Assembly (NCBI RefSeq): GCF_963259705.1
Contig: NC_081842.1
Location: forward strand, 184,330,349-184,394,348
Length of the DNA stretch: 64,000 nucleotides
Origin: Myotis daubentonii
Taxonomy: Eukaryota > Chordata > Mammalia > Chiroptera > Vespertilionidae
Direction: 5' to 3'
Shown here: one piece after another, positions 1 to 10,556 of the stretch
How positions within the stretch are numbered: the stretch's first letter is position 1
Layout: every line of letters begins with the position of its first letter
Position numbers and translations under genes: made by a program
Notes under the pieces: model-generated
Seen by the model: the letters and a program-made list of their open reading frames with translations, nothing else
What the model was told of the DNA's origin: nothing
The model's database searches: none

Positions 1-449
1 TCCTTACTACTCTGAAGTCAGTCAGTGTGTCCACTTTGCATACAAAGAACCTAAAGATCATGATGGAAGGGGCTTGCTCAAGGTCACATGGTTTGGTAAT
101 AGCAGAGGTAGGTTGTTAGCATAGGTCCTCTAACCCTAAGGTCAGAACTCTGCTTATTTTGATTATGTGTACACTATACTGCTTTAGTTTTTGTCCAAAC
201 CCAATACTAGTCCTTGTTTGCCCCAATAAAATCCAAATCTTCATCCATCCATACTACCTCTGAAATTATTCTGGCTTTATTTCATTAATTTATAAAAATA
301 TTGTTTATTCATCTAAATATATATTAAGTCACAACAAAACAAAAGTATAAATAGAAATTATGTCATTACACTATATGTGCAGGCACACTCACCATACAAT
401 CACTAAGAATCCACACATTAAGACAGCAAATGACAAATTTGATTCTTAC
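1..449. other. Intron of OSBPL9 (partial), with an old MIR-like repeat
   Basis: Intron downstream of the last visible exon. Positions about 5-170 look like a decayed MIR read in reverse (the AAGGTCACA core with flanking MIR-like sequence). The remainder is AT-rich with no feature I can name. Confidence 0.5.
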
Positions 450-568
450 CTTAGTAAGATCCATTCCAAGTCTAACCTGTGACAAGAGATGCATGATAAC
501 GCTCTTGTGCTCTTCTACTGACCCCGCCTCCCCTTCATCATCTCTATCATCATAGGAATCGAAAAGGT
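450..568 (-). CDS. OSBPL9: OSBPL9 exon: acidic linker and start of the ORD lead-in
   Basis: This 119-nt exon is bounded by an AG acceptor (complement of 569-570) and a GTAAG donor (complement of 445-449). With the one base carried over from the exon at 693-805 it encodes exactly 40 residues, beginning [20 protein letters not shown] and ending [12 protein letters not shown]. The first half is an acidic, flexible linker. The second half, with [13 protein letters not shown], is the family segment just before the ORP lipid-binding barrel, where a lid covers the ligand tunnel. It ends in phase 0; the next exon (VVLPTFIL in the family) is outside the window. The acidic stretch is the least conserved part. 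No stop or frameshift is present. Confidence 0.95.
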
Positions 569-692
569 CTAAAATAAAACAGATCTTCTTAGACTAGTGG
601 TAAATGGCCAATCTGTGCTGCTACCAGTATTGCAAATTTCCCCCAAATATTTTTAAGGAAAGAAAAAAGTTAAATTCTCCAAGGTCACTTAC

Positions 693-805
693 CAGCATCA
701 CTTGTTCCATTGGACATGGAAGAATTGAGTGACTCTGTGGTATCTGGACGCTTTAGACTATTTCCTGAGCTACTGTGGGTCAAGGCTGAAGCAGATCCAG
801 AGGAA
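693..805 (-). CDS. OSBPL9: OSBPL9 exon: serine/threonine-rich linker
   Basis: This 113-nt exon has its AG acceptor at 806-807 and a GTAAGT donor (complement of 687-692). It takes two bases from the previous exon and passes one on, so it encodes [16 protein letters not shown], then [22 protein letters not shown]. The sequence is rich in Ser and Thr with no bulky hydrophobic patch, so it should be a disordered, phosphorylatable spacer between the FFAT motif and the ORD. The intron to the next exon (569-692) is only 124 bp, so these two exons are probably recognised as a pair by the splicing machinery. Identity to ORP9 is clear from the exact reading phase and from the family match over the whole exon. 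Confidence 0.95.
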
Positions 806-1654
806 CTAAAAAAATAATAATCACCTTCTTAAATCTTTTAAGAAAGCAACTTAGAATCACAGTAAGACGTTAACCTACAAAGCTACTTGAAAACTAATAT
901 ATTCAACTGACAAACCAGACTCTTAAGAGTTAGCTGCTTATATACATACATATAGGTATACACTTTCCAACTCTCTCCCTGTGGCTCCCATTCTGAGACT
1001 GCCCAGTTTGGTGGCCAGGTCTCTTGTTTTACGCTTTTTGCATAGGGTGTGCTCAACCAAGCCATGTTGAGAAGCCATCAAAAATTAGTTTTGCTTTTTT
1101 GTCTAAGTTTAAAATGAGTTCATTTTCTGATTTTGTTACTTTGTACAAATGTAGGTATGTCATAATTCTTGGCAACAATTTCTAGAACCTCAAAAATGGC
1201 AAGTCTATTACTTAGTCTCAGAAAGAGGTCTTGTCTATATTTTTGAGATCCTTTGATAAAAGTCCACATTGATATTTACATTCTTCCCAGTCATAAGAAA
1301 ACTGTATTTAAAATTACAAAATAAAAAAGCATATTAATTTTTACAAGTAAATTTATGGTAACTGGTATTACAAACTGGTTAACAGGGTGTAAAAGCACTT
1401 CCTCTATTATACAATAGTTATGTGAACATAACTTACCCAGAATAAGTATTTGTACATTAATAAAAGAATAATCGAAGTCAGAGTTTATTAAATATAAAAA
1501 TAGAAACCAAATTTCTCACATTTAAAATATAACTTATAAAATGGTACACACATATAACCAGTATTTTGTTACAAAATTATAGGTACAAAATGTATATATT
1601 CTAATTTAAACATAGTTTGCTCTGATTACTTACCTACTTTTGATTTTTTTATTT

Positions 1655-1915
1655 AATAATAAACTATAGTTTTTAGAGCAGTTTTAGGTTCACAACAAAA
1701 TCAAGTAGAAAGTACAAGAATCCCTAATGCTCTACCTCCCCCACTATCAACATCACACTCATCATTTTCACTCAAAATCCATAATATATATCAGGGTTCA
1801 CTCTTGGCGCTGTACATTCTACGGATTTTGACAACGTATAATGACAACTTTTCAACACTGTAGTATTGTAAAGTTTCTCACCCTAAAAATTCTCCGTCCT
1901 TTGCCTATTATTCTA
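1655..1915 (-). repeat. Old L1 3'-region fragment
   Basis: The segment reads as the reverse complement of an old mammalian L1 3' region (the GGTTCACAACAAAAT block, then GTTCACTCTTGG...GTACATTCTA). It is decayed and carries no open frame. Family recognised from memory. Confidence 0.5.
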
Positions 1916-2584
1916 ATATTAAAACATATCTATTCTAATTTAAAAATGGTTTGTTCTGGTTACTTACCTTCTTTTAATCTAGTTTTCAAAAATCCTTAGT
2001 TAACTAAATATTGCTTATTTGATAGTTTAGTAGTATTCATCACAAGGTACTTTAACTAATGTCTACTTCACTAGTTTTGAGTTCATGGAAAATATGAGTA
2101 AAGACATAGGTAAGAAAAATCAATTTATCATTAAATAAAAGAGCTGCATGAAAATAATCTCCAAAATGTTTTGTGACCCTTTGATAGATCACCAAAATAG
2201 AGTTAATCTTTTAAACCAGTTGGTCTAAAAACCCCAAATCCTTTAAAATATGTATGTTATTTTAGATGCATTTCCAAAGGTCGTATCTATTTATGCTGTG
2301 CTTTTCCTCCTTACTCAGATTAGAAACCATGCCTGGGCCAAGAGGAATGCTCAATAAAGGTCAAAATGGGAAAAACCCATTTCATAAGTTACCATGTTCA
2401 AGACAAAAGATAGAATATAGTTAAAAAACAATGCCTTGACAAAATGATATGCATACAGAAAAGATTTATATTCAATGGGCTAACTTGTATAGAATTTAAT
2501 ATAAGATCATAATAAACTAAGCCAAAAAATTTAAAGCTCTGGATTTAATTATAATTACAAGAGAATCCACAACAAGTTAGATAT

Positions 2585-2715
2585 GATTATTCTCATCATA
2601 TACATATGCTCAGAGGATCAATGACCACCTGAAGTCACACAGCTGATAAGCAGTAGAGCCATTTCAAATGCATGTCTGGCTTCAAAGCACAAGTTCTTTA
2701 CAACATGCCCTATCA
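2585..2715 (-). repeat. MIR SINE fragment
   Basis: Reverse-complement MIR core with the GTCACACAGCTGATAAG block, an ancient mammalian tRNA-derived SINE. Confidence 0.55.
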
Positions 2716-3329
2716 TCATAAGAAATATTTTTTAAAGTTAAAGTGAAATTTTTACTGGCAAACTAGTAATAATGGTTTCTCCTTAGTTTATTTCCCTACA
2801 TGGACATGATACCCTTTCTGTTAGGCCGGTCTTTTTAGTTGTAGGTTCTTTTCCTTAACTGAAGTGTCCTGTCTTAAAAGTACATGTTCACCTAGATCAC
2901 ATACATTTCATTTTTTCCACGTTTAAAAGTTAAATTTGATCCAAAACTTTCTGATCCAATAGTCATTTTCCTTTATGAATTTTGAAATTTTGGGCAGTTA
3001 TTATAAAATTATATATGAATATTGTACTTTTCAGTTCATGTGCACACTTAAGAGTACTAGAGTCCTTCACAATATTTATTAAAATAAAAAACACAACAAA
3101 GTTCAAGGTCTAAGGCCTGGCTGATGATAAACTTAAAAATTCACAGACAATCATTTCCAAATGTGTAATGTTTTATACAGCAAATCCCAAGGTATAACAG
3201 TAGTACCAATTCCTGAGGAAGCCAGAGTATTGGAAAAAATGCCCAACAAAAAAATGAAGCCAACTATATCTGTAACAAACATAGGAACACTAAAGCAAAT
3301 AAATGTTAATTTGCCTTCTAAAAGTTACC

Positions 3330-3560
3330 ATTGATTGAGTGCTTGTTACAGGCCAGAAAAGATAGTAAGCACTTGACAGACATTATTCTCATTTAAATGT
3401 CCACAATAATTCCTGAAGTTGAAACCATTATTGTCCTCATTTTACATACAAGGAAGAATTACATTGGTTAAATAATGTGATCAAGATCACACACCTTTGA
3501 ATCAAAATAGATTTAGAACCTATTCTTTCTTAGATTCCAGAATCCGAAGTCTTACAGCAG
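3330..3560 (-). repeat. MIR SINE fragment
   Basis: Shows the antisense MIR order: a TTGAGTGCTTGTTACAGGCC block, then CTCATTT..., CATTTTACA..., GATCACAC. Diverged, no TSD seen. Confidence 0.6.
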
Positions 3561-3695
3561 TCTATGTATCAGTAGGGCTAAGAAGTATTTTGCTTATTAG
3601 CTATCATGTAAATAACTCTACATGTAAAAAAGTTTTTTTTCTGTGTAATAGTTCGTTATCTAGCTTTGATTTGATGATATAAAATAAGTCAAATA

Positions 3696-4265
3696 TCCTA
3701 TCTAATAAAAGAGAAACATGGTAATTAGCCGTACCTCTGCTACCCTTCACATTGGCTAATCAGGGCGATATGCAAATTAACTTCCAGCCAAGATGGCAGG
3801 CAGAAGCCAGGCAGCTTGAAGTGAACATGAGGCTTGCTTGCTTCAGTGACGGAGGACTCCAACATTCCCCGCCTGCCGCTGCCGGCCTCTGAGCTTGCAG
3901 TTTGAAACATTGTTACAAATATAGAAGCTAAACAAAACCCCAGAAACCTGCTTTCAGCCAGCAGGGATCTCAGAGCTGGAGTTAAAACAGTGTTTCGATT
4001 ATAGAACCCAAACAAACCAGATACCTGCTTTCAGCAGCCAAGGCCTCAGAGCTGGAGCCAAGCCTCAGAGCTAAAGCTGGCCCAGAATAAAAAAGAAAAA
4101 AAAAGAAAAAAAGGAGCGGTTGGGAGCTTCAGTCACCCGCCAGCCTGAAAACAGCCCTCAGCCCCTCACCCAGACTGGCCAGGCACCCCAGTGGGGACCC
4201 CCACCCTGATCCAGGACACCCTTCAGGGCAAACCAGCCGGCCCCCACCCATGCACCAGGCCTCTA
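3696..4265 (+). mobile_element. Helibat (non-autonomous Helitron), first unit of a three-unit array
   Basis: Begins TCCTATCTAATAAAAGAG after an A, as Helibats do, and runs to a CACCAGGCCTCTA end that directly abuts the next unit. The interior holds two diverged copies of an ATACCTGCTTTCAGC...CTCAGAGCTGGAG block and an A-rich tract near 4090. There is no protein. A closely related copy is at 60406-61051, and a more diverged one at 56121-56721. The open frames here are not genes. Confidence 0.85.
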
Positions 4266-5230
4266 TCCTATATAGTAAAAGGGTAATATGCCTCCCAGCA
4301 CCGGGATCAGTGTGACGGGGCAGCGCCCAAACCCCCTGATGGCCCTGTGGCTCTGTGTGTGACAGGGGGCGGGGCCACAACCTCCCTATCCGCCCTGCTC
4401 TGTTCATGACAGGGGAAGGTGCCCCAACCCCCTGATTGGCCCTGCTCTGTGCCTGATAGGGGGGAGCTCCCCAACCCCCTGATCGCCCTGCGGCTCTGTG
4501 TGTGACAGGGTGCGGTGCCCCAACCGCCTGATCGGCCCTGCTCTGTGTGTGACAGGGTGCGGCACCCCGCCCCCCCCCCCCATGGGCCTTGCTCTGTGTG
4601 TGACGGGGTAGAGCCATAACCTCCCCATCGGCCCTGCCCTGAGTGTGAGAGTGGCGGCGCCCCAACCCCCTGATCGGCCCTGCTCTGTGGGTGACAAGGG
4701 GCGGTGCCCCAACTCCCCTATCGGCCCTACTCTGTGACAGGGGGGAGCTCCTCAAGCCTCGGATCGGCCCTGCTCTGTGAGTGACAGGGGGGAGCTCCCC
4801 AACCCCCTGATGGGCCCTGCTCTGTGCATGACAGGGGGGAGCTCCCTAACCCCCTGATCGACCCTGCTCTGTGCGTGACAGGGGGTGGCGCCGCAACCTC
4901 CCCATCGACCCTGCCTCGAGTGTGACAGGGGACGGTGCCCCAACCCCCCAATCGGCCCTACCGAGTGTGACTGAGGGTGGCATCGCAACCTACCGATCCG
5001 CCCTGCACTGTGCATGACAGGGGGCGGCACCCCAACTCCCCAATCGGCCCTGCTCTGAGCCCGACCAGGGGCTGCACCTAGGGATTGGGCCTGCCCTCTG
5101 CCACCCGGGAGCAGGCCTAAGCCAGCAGGTCGTTATCTCCTGAGGGGTCCCAGACTGCGAGAGGGCACAGGCCGGGCTGAGGGACCCTCCCCCCCCCGAG
5201 TGCACAAATTTTTGTGCACCAGGCCTCTAG
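4266..5230 (+). mobile_element. Helibat second unit, expanded by a 47-bp minisatellite
   Basis: Starts TCCTATATAGTAAAAGGG immediately after the first unit and ends with the hairpin GTGCAC-AAATTTTT-GTGCAC followed by CAGGCCTCTAG. The hairpin plus CTAG is the Helitron 3' terminator. Most of the body is tandem repeat (4330-5070). The tandem array explains the long overlapping minus-strand open frames: the unit length is not a multiple of three and the repeat lacks stops. Confidence 0.88.
4330..5070 (+). repeat. Minisatellite, about 47-bp unit, about 16 copies
   Basis: Units of the type GCCCTGCTCTGTGTGTGACA - GGGGGCGGTGCCCCAACC - CCCTGATCG repeat about 16 times with substitutions and small indels. 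It lies wholly within a Helibat. The related element at 61052-61506 has only a few units, so the array has changed in copy number. Confidence 0.85.
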
Positions 5231-5368
5231 TCTATAATCATAAAAGGATAATATGCTAATTAGACTAGACATCTTCCGGCTGTCATTCAGGCCATCATTC
5301 TGGCCGGTGCCGGCAGTCGGGGAAGGAAGGTCTACTCTTGCAAGAACTTTCGTGCATTGGGCCTCTAC
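5231..5368 (+). mobile_element. Short Helibat, third unit of the array
   Basis: Starts TCTATAATCATAAAAGGATA right after the CTAG of the previous unit. It includes an ATATGC box near 5253 and ends in a TTTCGTGCATTGGGCCTCTA terminator with the final CTAG decayed to CTAC. Confidence 0.75.
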
Positions 5369-5954
5369 TTTTCTAATAAGGGGAAACCCATGATCAGTAT
5401 CTATCAAAATCTGCCTGCTTAATATCTCTGGAATTCACACACTTCTCTCCACTGCCTTGCTATTACCTTGGCTCAGGCTGTCAAGATTTGTCAACTTAAT
5501 ACCCAGTTTTGGCTAGTCTCCCTACCTGTTATGCAGCCCCACTGCATTTAATACTATACGTTCAATCCTATACTGTCTTTCCAAAATGTAGATGTGACCA
5601 GCAACTTCCATCACTAGTGAGGAAATGTTCAAAATCGGTAAAAGGTTACGGACTCTTTTATGATCTGGCCCTTGACAAACTCTTATGTTATCTTTTTTTA
5701 ACCACTCCCCACAACTTATGCTGCAGCCAATCAAGCTCCCCTTGACTCCAGACCTTCTTTAACAGGGTTCCATTTCCATGAGAACATTTCCAATTCCCCC
5801 TCCTCTCTCTCTCAATGTCCCTCTTCTCTACTCGTCCACATGAACCTTAGGATCACATCCCCTCCCCTCATCTGTGAATCCTTCTCTGACTTCTCAGGAC
5901 TTCAAAATGCTCCCATGGCTTTCTGTGCTTATTCTTATTGAAGCACGTATACCA

Positions 5955-6544
5955 TCCTATATAATAAAGAGGTAATATGCATACTGACCATCACTCCAAC
6001 ACACAAGATGGCCGCCCCCATGTGGTCAAAGATGGCCTGCAGAGGAGGGCAGTTGTGGGCAATCAGGCCGGCAGGGGAGGGCAGTTGGGGGTGACTGGGC
6101 CAGCAGGGGAGGACAGTTGGGGCGGACCAGGCCGGCTGGGGAGGGCAGTTGGGGGGGGGCAGGCCTGCAGAGGAGGGCAGTTGGGGGGACCAGGCCAGCA
6201 GGCGAGGGCAGTTGGGGGGGACCAGGTCTGCAGAGGAGGGCAGTTGGGAGGAACCAGGCCTGCAGGGGAGGGCATTTGGGGGTGACCAGGCTGGCAGGGG
6301 AGGGCAGTTAGGGGCAATTGGCCGGCAGGGGAGCAGTTAGGCGTCGATCAGGCTGTCAGGGGAGTCATTAGGGGGTGATCAGGCTGGCAGGAAGAAGCGG
6401 TTAGGGGCAATCAGGCAGGCAGGCGAGTGGTTGGGAGCCAGCAGCCCTGGATTATGAGAGGGCAGTCGGACATCCTTCCAGGGGTCCAAGATTGGAGAGG
6501 GACACCCCCCCTTCGTGCACAAATTTCATGCACTGGGCCTCTAG
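5955..6544 (+). mobile_element. Helibat with a 32-bp minisatellite
   Basis: Begins TCCTATATAATAAAGAGGTA and ends with a TGCACAAATTTCATGCA imperfect hairpin, then CTGGGCCTCTAG. The interior 6060-6440 is about twelve copies of a 29-33-bp unit of the type GGCAGTTGGGGGTGACCAGG - CCGGCAGGGGAG. No coding capacity; open frames on both strands come from the repeat. Confidence 0.85.
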
Positions 6545-6569
6545 TTAAATTATAAATGTCTGTTTCTTC

Positions 6570-6650
6570 CCCCAAAAGATAGTGAGTTCCCAGAGGGCAG
6601 AGACTGGGTCTTTTTTACACCTCCACCTACTATAGCTCTCCACACTAATA
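6570..6650 (+). repeat. Possible L2 3'-end scrap
   Basis: A GTGAGTTCCCAGAGGGCAG block is like the 3' end of LINE2. Short and decayed. Confidence 0.35.
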
Positions 6651-6662
6651 CAAAAACAAGTA

Positions 6663-7243
6663 CCGTCAAACTTCAGTTCTAAACATCTCCCATCTCAAAC
6701 AACTCGGTTCTTGCCCAAGTTGTTCACAGGAAAAAATGTCTCGGTTGTCCAAAACTTCAGTTTTTGACCTGACAACCCTTTCAGCATGACAAAGAGTCTC
6801 TCAGGCAACAAGCAAAGGAGAAATGATTTTGTTGCTGGAAATGCTCCATTAGCACAATTTTAAAACATGAAGAGGCCATCAAAAGAGTGCTAATGTTGCT
6901 AAGGGTGTGAAAGTGCTCACAGAACAACAATCACAGGCAGCTGAATAGTTGTGGATTTGGAGAAACAAAAAGGAGTTAGCCAGTGATAGCATTTCAGAGG
7001 CAGTGATATATGAAAAATTCGTTCAAGGGTAATACAATAAGAAGTGTTTATTTATAAATTAAACAGTGCATTAGACATGGACTGCATATAAGAAAGGTTA
7101 AAACAGAGAATCACTTGTGGGTCTGGAACAGATTAAGTGAATTTACATTGTTTCTAATGGGAGAAAATGATTCGGTTTTCGAGCACATCTCTTTTAGAAC
7201 AGCCTTCTAGAACAAATTAAGTTCGCTAACTGAGGTTTCACTG
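6663..7243. mobile_element. Tigger-like (Tc/mariner) non-autonomous DNA transposon
   Basis: Ends are inverted: the right end reads, in reverse, CAGTGAAACCTCAGTTAGCG, and the left end is a diverged CCGTCAAACTTCAGTTCT. Both sides have TA, the mariner target duplication. Internal matching blocks (CTCGGTT near 6700; CGGTTTTCGAGCACATCTCT near 7172) also pair as an inverted repeat. About 580 bp, no transposase frame. Confidence 0.7.
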
Positions 7244-7590
7244 TAATGGTAACCTCATTTGTATATTCTTATCCATCCTAGTTTCTTCATTCTCATTTGA
7301 CCCTTTCCTAATGTTGGTGCTAGAGAAATAATGCCCAGAGTTCCATGAACAATACTGGCATATTATTATAGCTGATGCTAATTTATTCCATTTGAATTAA
7401 GTCATGAGTAAAATCAACAGTCTCATAGAACTGGCTTTCTTCAATAAGCCAATTAAAAAAACCTGTCCTTCTTACTTTTTCCAAGTAATAACTTTTAAGG
7501 GAGCCTGTCATTAAAACCAGTCTCAAAATGAAATTACATTTTTAAAAATCAGGAGAGTTGTTTAAACACATACTTAGTTTATCCACTTAC

Positions 7591-7750
7591 TCTATTAAGC
7601 GCTTTGGGGATGAGCCACCTTGATGAAATTCATCAGCATCATAGAATTCATCTTCACTGCTAGAATAAGAGAACTCCGGGACTGTATTTGGAGACAAGTT
7701 GACATGGCTTGGAGAAGTTAGACTGCTACTAGGTGGTGAATGCCCACTGC
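7591..7750 (-). CDS. OSBPL9: OSBPL9 exon: FFAT motif
   Basis: A 160-nt exon with a CTTTCTAG acceptor just above 7750 and a GTAAGTGG donor below 7591. It takes one base in and passes two on. It encodes [20 protein letters not shown], then [20 protein letters not shown], then [13 protein letters not shown] and the start of the next codon. The core EFYDADE preceded by the acidic/serine run SSSED matches the FFAT motif (EFFDAxE type), which docks ORP9 to VAPA/VAPB on the endoplasmic reticulum. This is the functional highlight of the visible protein. The first half is Ser/Pro-rich and probably disordered. The motif is intact here. Confidence 0.96.
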
Positions 7751-7960
7751 CTAGAAAGTTAAAAAGTTTTTAATTAGGGGACAAAGTTGGTAATAAAGGG
7801 GAAGAAATTAGGAAGATGGGATGAAAGCAGATCTTTCTAAAATTAAGAGAGCTTAGTTAAATTGGTAAAAGTCCTCATACTATTTGTAAAGAAAATTAAT
7901 ATTTAGAGAAAGAAAAAGGCAAATCACATTATAGAATATGAAATAGGTTTTTTTTAGCTT

Positions 7961-8176
7961 TTTTAAAATCCTCACCCGAGGATATGTTTTTACTGATTTT
8001 AGAGAGGGAAGGAGAGAGAGAAACATTGATTTAAGAAAGAAACATCAGTCAGTTGCATCCCATACTGGTCCAATCGAACCTGCAACCTAGGGATGTGCCC
8101 TGATTGGGAACTGAACTCACAACCTTTTGGTGTATGGCCAACACTCCAACCAACTGAATCACTGAGCCAGAGCAGG
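7961..8176 (-). mobile_element. Ves-type SINE, old copy
   Basis: Reverse complement of the tRNA-derived SINE: a GAGGATA... tail at the low end, GATTTTAGAGAGGGAAGG in the middle, and a tRNA-like head ending at GCCAGAGCAGG. Heavily mutated. Confidence 0.75.
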
Positions 8177-8347
8177 ACATAGTCTTTTAAATAAATGAGA
8201 AAAAAAAATGTTACGTCCGCATTCTATAATTATCTTTAATATTAGGAAGGGAGTCTTCTGGTTATAACTACAATGTGTGAGCTCTCATATTGGAAGTCCC
8301 ATCACAGACACCCAGCACCAAAGGGAAGCCAGGGCTCTTATTTTATA

Positions 8348-8493
8348 CTAGAGGCCCGAGGCATGACATTCGTGCAAGGGGCTCGGCCCTTGCAGCCCGG
8401 CAGCTTGCCTCGGCCCTTGCAGCCCTGGCTTCGTCCAGAAGGTCATCCGGGGGGATGTCCAGTCTAATTTGCATATTATGCTTTTATTATAGA
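8348..8493 (-). mobile_element. Short Helibat, reverse orientation
   Basis: CTAGAGGCCCGAGGCATGAC at the low end is the reversed Helitron 3' terminus. CTTTTATTATAGA at 8481-8493 is its reversed 5' start. 146 bp, with no long interior. Confidence 0.8.
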
Positions 8494-8968
8494 TAGTAGA
8501 TCCAGAACCTAAAAAATGCAGTATTGAGCCAATAAGAATACAAAATGGAAAAAATATTAAAGACCACATGAGTATTTAAAAAAGTGATCAGAATATCACA
8601 TTCTTTCTAGTCAATGTTTGGTGGGCACATGAAAACACAAAAGTCCTGCACTCACCATCCAAACTCCTCACCTCTTTTCCATCTAAGTCTAATGTGCCTG
8701 GGGTTCAGGGGCAGAGAAAAACACAGGGCTACTATGGAAAGAATGTGGAAAAGGAAAAGACTAGGAGGAATATCTTTTTATTCTTCAATGGTCTAAATAA
8801 GAAAATGGAGATTAACAGATCTAAAAAAGAAGACTACCACCTAATCTTTGTGATGATCATCTGGTTCATTGTCTAGTAATAAAGTAATAACCATGAAAAT
8901 ATCAATAGGAACAATGGAGAACTGAGATCAACTCAACAAGGGTTTATTGAGCATCAAAGGTTATCAGG

Positions 8969-9242
8969 TGCCCTTGCCGGTTTGGCTCAGTAGATAGAGT
9001 GTTGGCCTGCGGACTGAAGGGCCCGGGTTCGATTCTAGTCAAAGGCACATGCCCGGGTTGTGAGCTCGATCCTCAGTAGGGGGCATGCAGGAGGCAGCCA
9101 ACTAATGATTCTTTCTCTCATCATTGATGTTTCTATCTCTCCCTCTCCCTTCCTCTCTGAAATCAATTAAAAAATAAAAGAAGGAAGGAAGGAAGGAAAG
9201 GAGGGAGGGAGGGAGGGAGGGAGGGAGGGACGGAGGGAGGCT
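8969..9242 (+). mobile_element. Ves SINE with expanded purine tail
   Basis: tRNA-like head (GCCGGTTTGGCTCAGTAGAT, with a B-box GGGTTCGATTC) and a CTCTCTGAAATCAATT tail. The tail continues into a GGAA/GGGA microsatellite (9181-9241). Flanked by a 10-bp TSD, GGTTATCAGG at 8959-8968 and GGCTATCAGG at 9243-9252, which shows the microsatellite is part of the insertion. Confidence 0.88.
9181..9241 (+). repeat. (GGAA)n/(GGGA)n microsatellite
   Basis: Pure purine tract grown from the SINE tail. Confidence 0.9.
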
Positions 9243-9930
9243 GGCTATCAGGCAATTTATGCCAAACTGCTGCAGATGCTCAGTGGAGATTAAATTTAAG
9301 TCATTGACGGCCATCTAAAAGCTAAGGCCATAGTTCTAGAAAAAATTGAGAACAGCAGCAATAAAAATGAATCCAGAACCACACATGCATGTTTAGTCCA
9401 TTCCCAATAGAGCATATCCACCTGCCACTTCAATTGCCATGTTTACAAAGGTATCTTAAAAACATAACACAAATGTTTACCAACTAAAAAGGTAGTATCG
9501 CTTACTGTGGAAATGCCAAAGATAGTTCCTCTTAGCAAATCTTTAAATTCTCTCTCCCTACCCAACCCCCCAAAAGAAAGCAATAAGATGAGAAAGAAAC
9601 TTTATCCTAACAACATCAAAAGACCAGGAATTATAAATGATTAAAATGCAAATACTCGAGGTAAAATGTATCCAAGAAGAAAATGAGTTTGAATGGGAAC
9701 TGCAAACAAAAGAACTGAGTTTTCCTTATGAAAGAAAAGGATAATATTTGTTTTCTCAATTGTTCCATATTTCTTTTTTGTACTACTAAAAGAGGTAAAG
9801 GAAAGAAAGGTGGAAAAAAATGAAGAAATTAGGTTGAAAATAAAAAAGACATAAATTAGATACTAATTTAAGTTTTAAAATTTCTTTAAATCCACCTACT
9901 CTAAGATATTGTTTTCAAAATGAACATGAG

Positions 9931-10132
9931 GTTGCCCTGGCTGGGTGGCTCAGTTGGATGAGCGTCGTTCTGTTCACCAAAAAGTTTCAGGTTTGATTCC
10001 TGGTCAGGGCACATACCTAAGTTGCAGGTTCAATCCCAAGTGGGGGCATGCACGGGAGGCAATCAATTGACAGGTTTCTCTCTCTCTTAAATTAAGAAAC
10101 ATATGCTTCGGTGAGGATTTTTTTTTAAAGAA
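9931..10132 (+). mobile_element. Ves-type SINE, diverged
   Basis: Begins GCCCTGGCTGGGTGGCTCAG. Its B-box is altered and the pyrimidine region is short. A TGAACATGA/TGAACAAGA pair around the element is a likely TSD. Confidence 0.8.
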
Positions 10133-10556
10133 GTGAACAAGACTTTGGCACAGATAATAAAAAACAGAAAAAGTCAGATAAAACATTTCAACTTCATTAT
10201 TCAAATTGCTAATCAGTATTTCCCCAAGAGCTTCAAATAAGAAATCTATTGTTGCTTGCTTTCTTTCAAAATTTAGAAGATCTCTGCTATTGAATATTAA
10301 AAACCAAAGTAATAACACCAGCACCTTTACTAATTTAAATTTCAAAATAGGCTAAAATCACAAGGAAAAATTTTCATTATTACACAGTGAAAGTATTGCC
10401 CAGGAAAGAAATCTGTGCAGCAACTGCAGGAGCTTATCTGATCTCAAGAGTGGTTTTGGCCTCCAGGTGTAACAGAGACAAAAGTACTAAGTGATTCCTT
10501 GAGTATGACTGACAGGTCACCCAACATATATCGATTTCATTTTAAAAAAAGGAATA

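Larger units (their letters stand above)
806..7590. other. Intron of OSBPL9, 6.8 kb, with Helibats
   Basis: Holds an antisense L1 scrap, two MIRs, the Helibat cluster 3696-5368, a second Helibat 5955-6544 and a Tigger-like element 6663-7243, listed separately. Positions 808-1650 and 1920-2580 are AT-rich single-copy sequence with nothing recognised. 5369-5954 is also unassigned. 7244-7590 shows nothing. Confidence 0.7.

Noticed and set aside
4266..5070. Tandem array as a CRISPR-like array
   Set aside because: Repeats are contiguous and diverged with no unique spacers, in a vertebrate nuclear genome.
4129..5205. Overlapping minus-strand open frames up to 208 codons rich in Gly, Pro and His
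   Set aside because: They run through the 47-bp minisatellite inside a Helibat in all three frames, have no family match, and are explained by a stop-poor tandem repeat.
5977..6340. Gly/Arg-rich open frames on both strands
   Set aside because: Product of the 32-bp minisatellite in a Helibat.
8971..9060. tRNA-like sequences (A and B boxes) at SINE heads
   Set aside because: These are tRNA-derived SINE heads, not tRNA genes: no complete cloverleaf and many copies.
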